DNA from: JAEHDI01 sp035455185
GTDB lineage: Bacteria; Acidobacteriota; Terriglobia; Bryobacterales; Bryobacteraceae
Reading direction: 5' to 3'
NCBI GenBank assembly: GCA_035455185.1
Contig: DATIFQ010000531.1
Span: 1 to 6,878 of the forward strand
Length of the DNA stretch: 6,878 nucleotides
Of this stretch, positions 6,571 to 6,878 are shown in pieces (the stretch's first letter is position 1; each line of letters starts with the position of its first letter). A program made the translations under genes and the position numbers. Under the pieces are notes generated by a model, which worked only from the letters and a program-made list of their open reading frames with translations, was not told the origin of the DNA and did not search any database.

Positions 6571-6878
6571 ATGGCTGGGAAATCCACTGTCGCGGCGGAA
6601 GAGTGTAGCGCGCTCGGGGCGCCGGATCGGACGCTCGAGTCGTTCCCAAACAGCAATGTCATGCTTGGCAACCTCCCGGTTGCGCGTGCGCTGCCGGTCA
6701 GAGGACGGCGGCTCGTGGGTTCATGGTGCTTCCTCGACCGGTTTGGACCGCTGACCTTCGCGGGCGAGAAGCCAATGGACGTGGCGCCCCATCCGCACAT
6801 CGGCCTTCAAACGGTGACGTGGCTGCTCGACGGCGAGATCCTGCACGACGACAGCCTCGGGTGTGAAGCGGTGGCGCG
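6571..6878 (+). CDS. Pirin-family protein, 3' truncated
   Basis: The first 102 codons are visible, then the window ends. The N-terminal cupin of pirins is clear: ARALPVRGRRLVGSWCFLDRFGP (about residues 38-60) and DVAPHPHIGLQTVTWLLDGEI (about 70-90). His74 and His76 of the HPH motif correspond to the first two metal ligands of the pirin cupin; the other two ligands (His and Glu) would lie beyond the window edge. Pirins are cytosolic Fe-binding cupins of about 230-300 residues; some bacterial members act as quercetin dioxygenases and others as regulatory partners, and the sequence here does not say which. The first 35 residues are less conserved but fit the usual lead-in to the cupin. The gene is transcribed away from the TPR operon and has its own ribosome binding site, so it is probably functionally separate. 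Confidence 0.9.
   Translation, partial: MAGKSTVAAEECSALGAPDRTLESFPNSNVMLGNLPVARALPVRGRRLVGSWCFLDRFGPLTFAGEKPMDVAPHPHIGLQTVTWLLDGEILHDDSLGCEAVA

Overview
The window carries four protein-coding genes on GC-rich DNA with tight spacing. I see no RNA genes, mobile elements or CRISPR arrays. The gene types suggest a soil-type Acidobacteriota genome, Solibacter/Bryobacter-like: an Oar-like TonB receptor, a Tat-exported FG-GAP/ASPIC (CRTAC1-type) protein coupled to a secreted TPR protein, and a pirin. This taxonomic call is inference from family content; no rRNA or marker gene is present.

Layout. Bases 1-3234 (+) hold the 3' part of a large TonB-dependent receptor with a C-terminal outer-membrane barrel. 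Its signal peptide and most of its carboxypeptidase-regulatory-like domain lie upstream of the window. It ends in a short intergenic gap (3235-3284) containing a strong GC hairpin followed by five T residues, a probable terminator. Convergent to it, on the minus strand, is a two-gene operon. The upstream gene (6427-5003) encodes a secreted protein of about eleven TPRs. It overlaps by four bases (ATGA) the downstream gene (5006-3285), which encodes a Tat-exported protein with six intact and one degenerate calcium-loop motif and a C-terminal ASPIC/UnbV domain. A 143-base divergent intergenic region (6428-6570) separates the operon from the first 102 codons of a pirin-family gene (+), which runs off the right edge.

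How the genes may work together. The TPR and CRTAC1-type proteins are clearly co-expressed and both carry export signals, so they probably act together in the periplasm or at the cell surface, with the TPR array as scaffold and the propeller protein as a Ca-dependent binding element. Their exact function is not known to me. The convergent TonB receptor could belong to the same surface process, but nothing in the sequence beyond adjacency shows this. Pirin looks like an unrelated neighbour. The most interesting observations are the coupled TPR/propeller pair with split Sec/Tat export signals, the seven-motif propeller pattern with one degenerate loop, the two isolated cysteine pairs in the receptor, and a perfect hairpin inside the propeller gene just after the signal-peptide codons.
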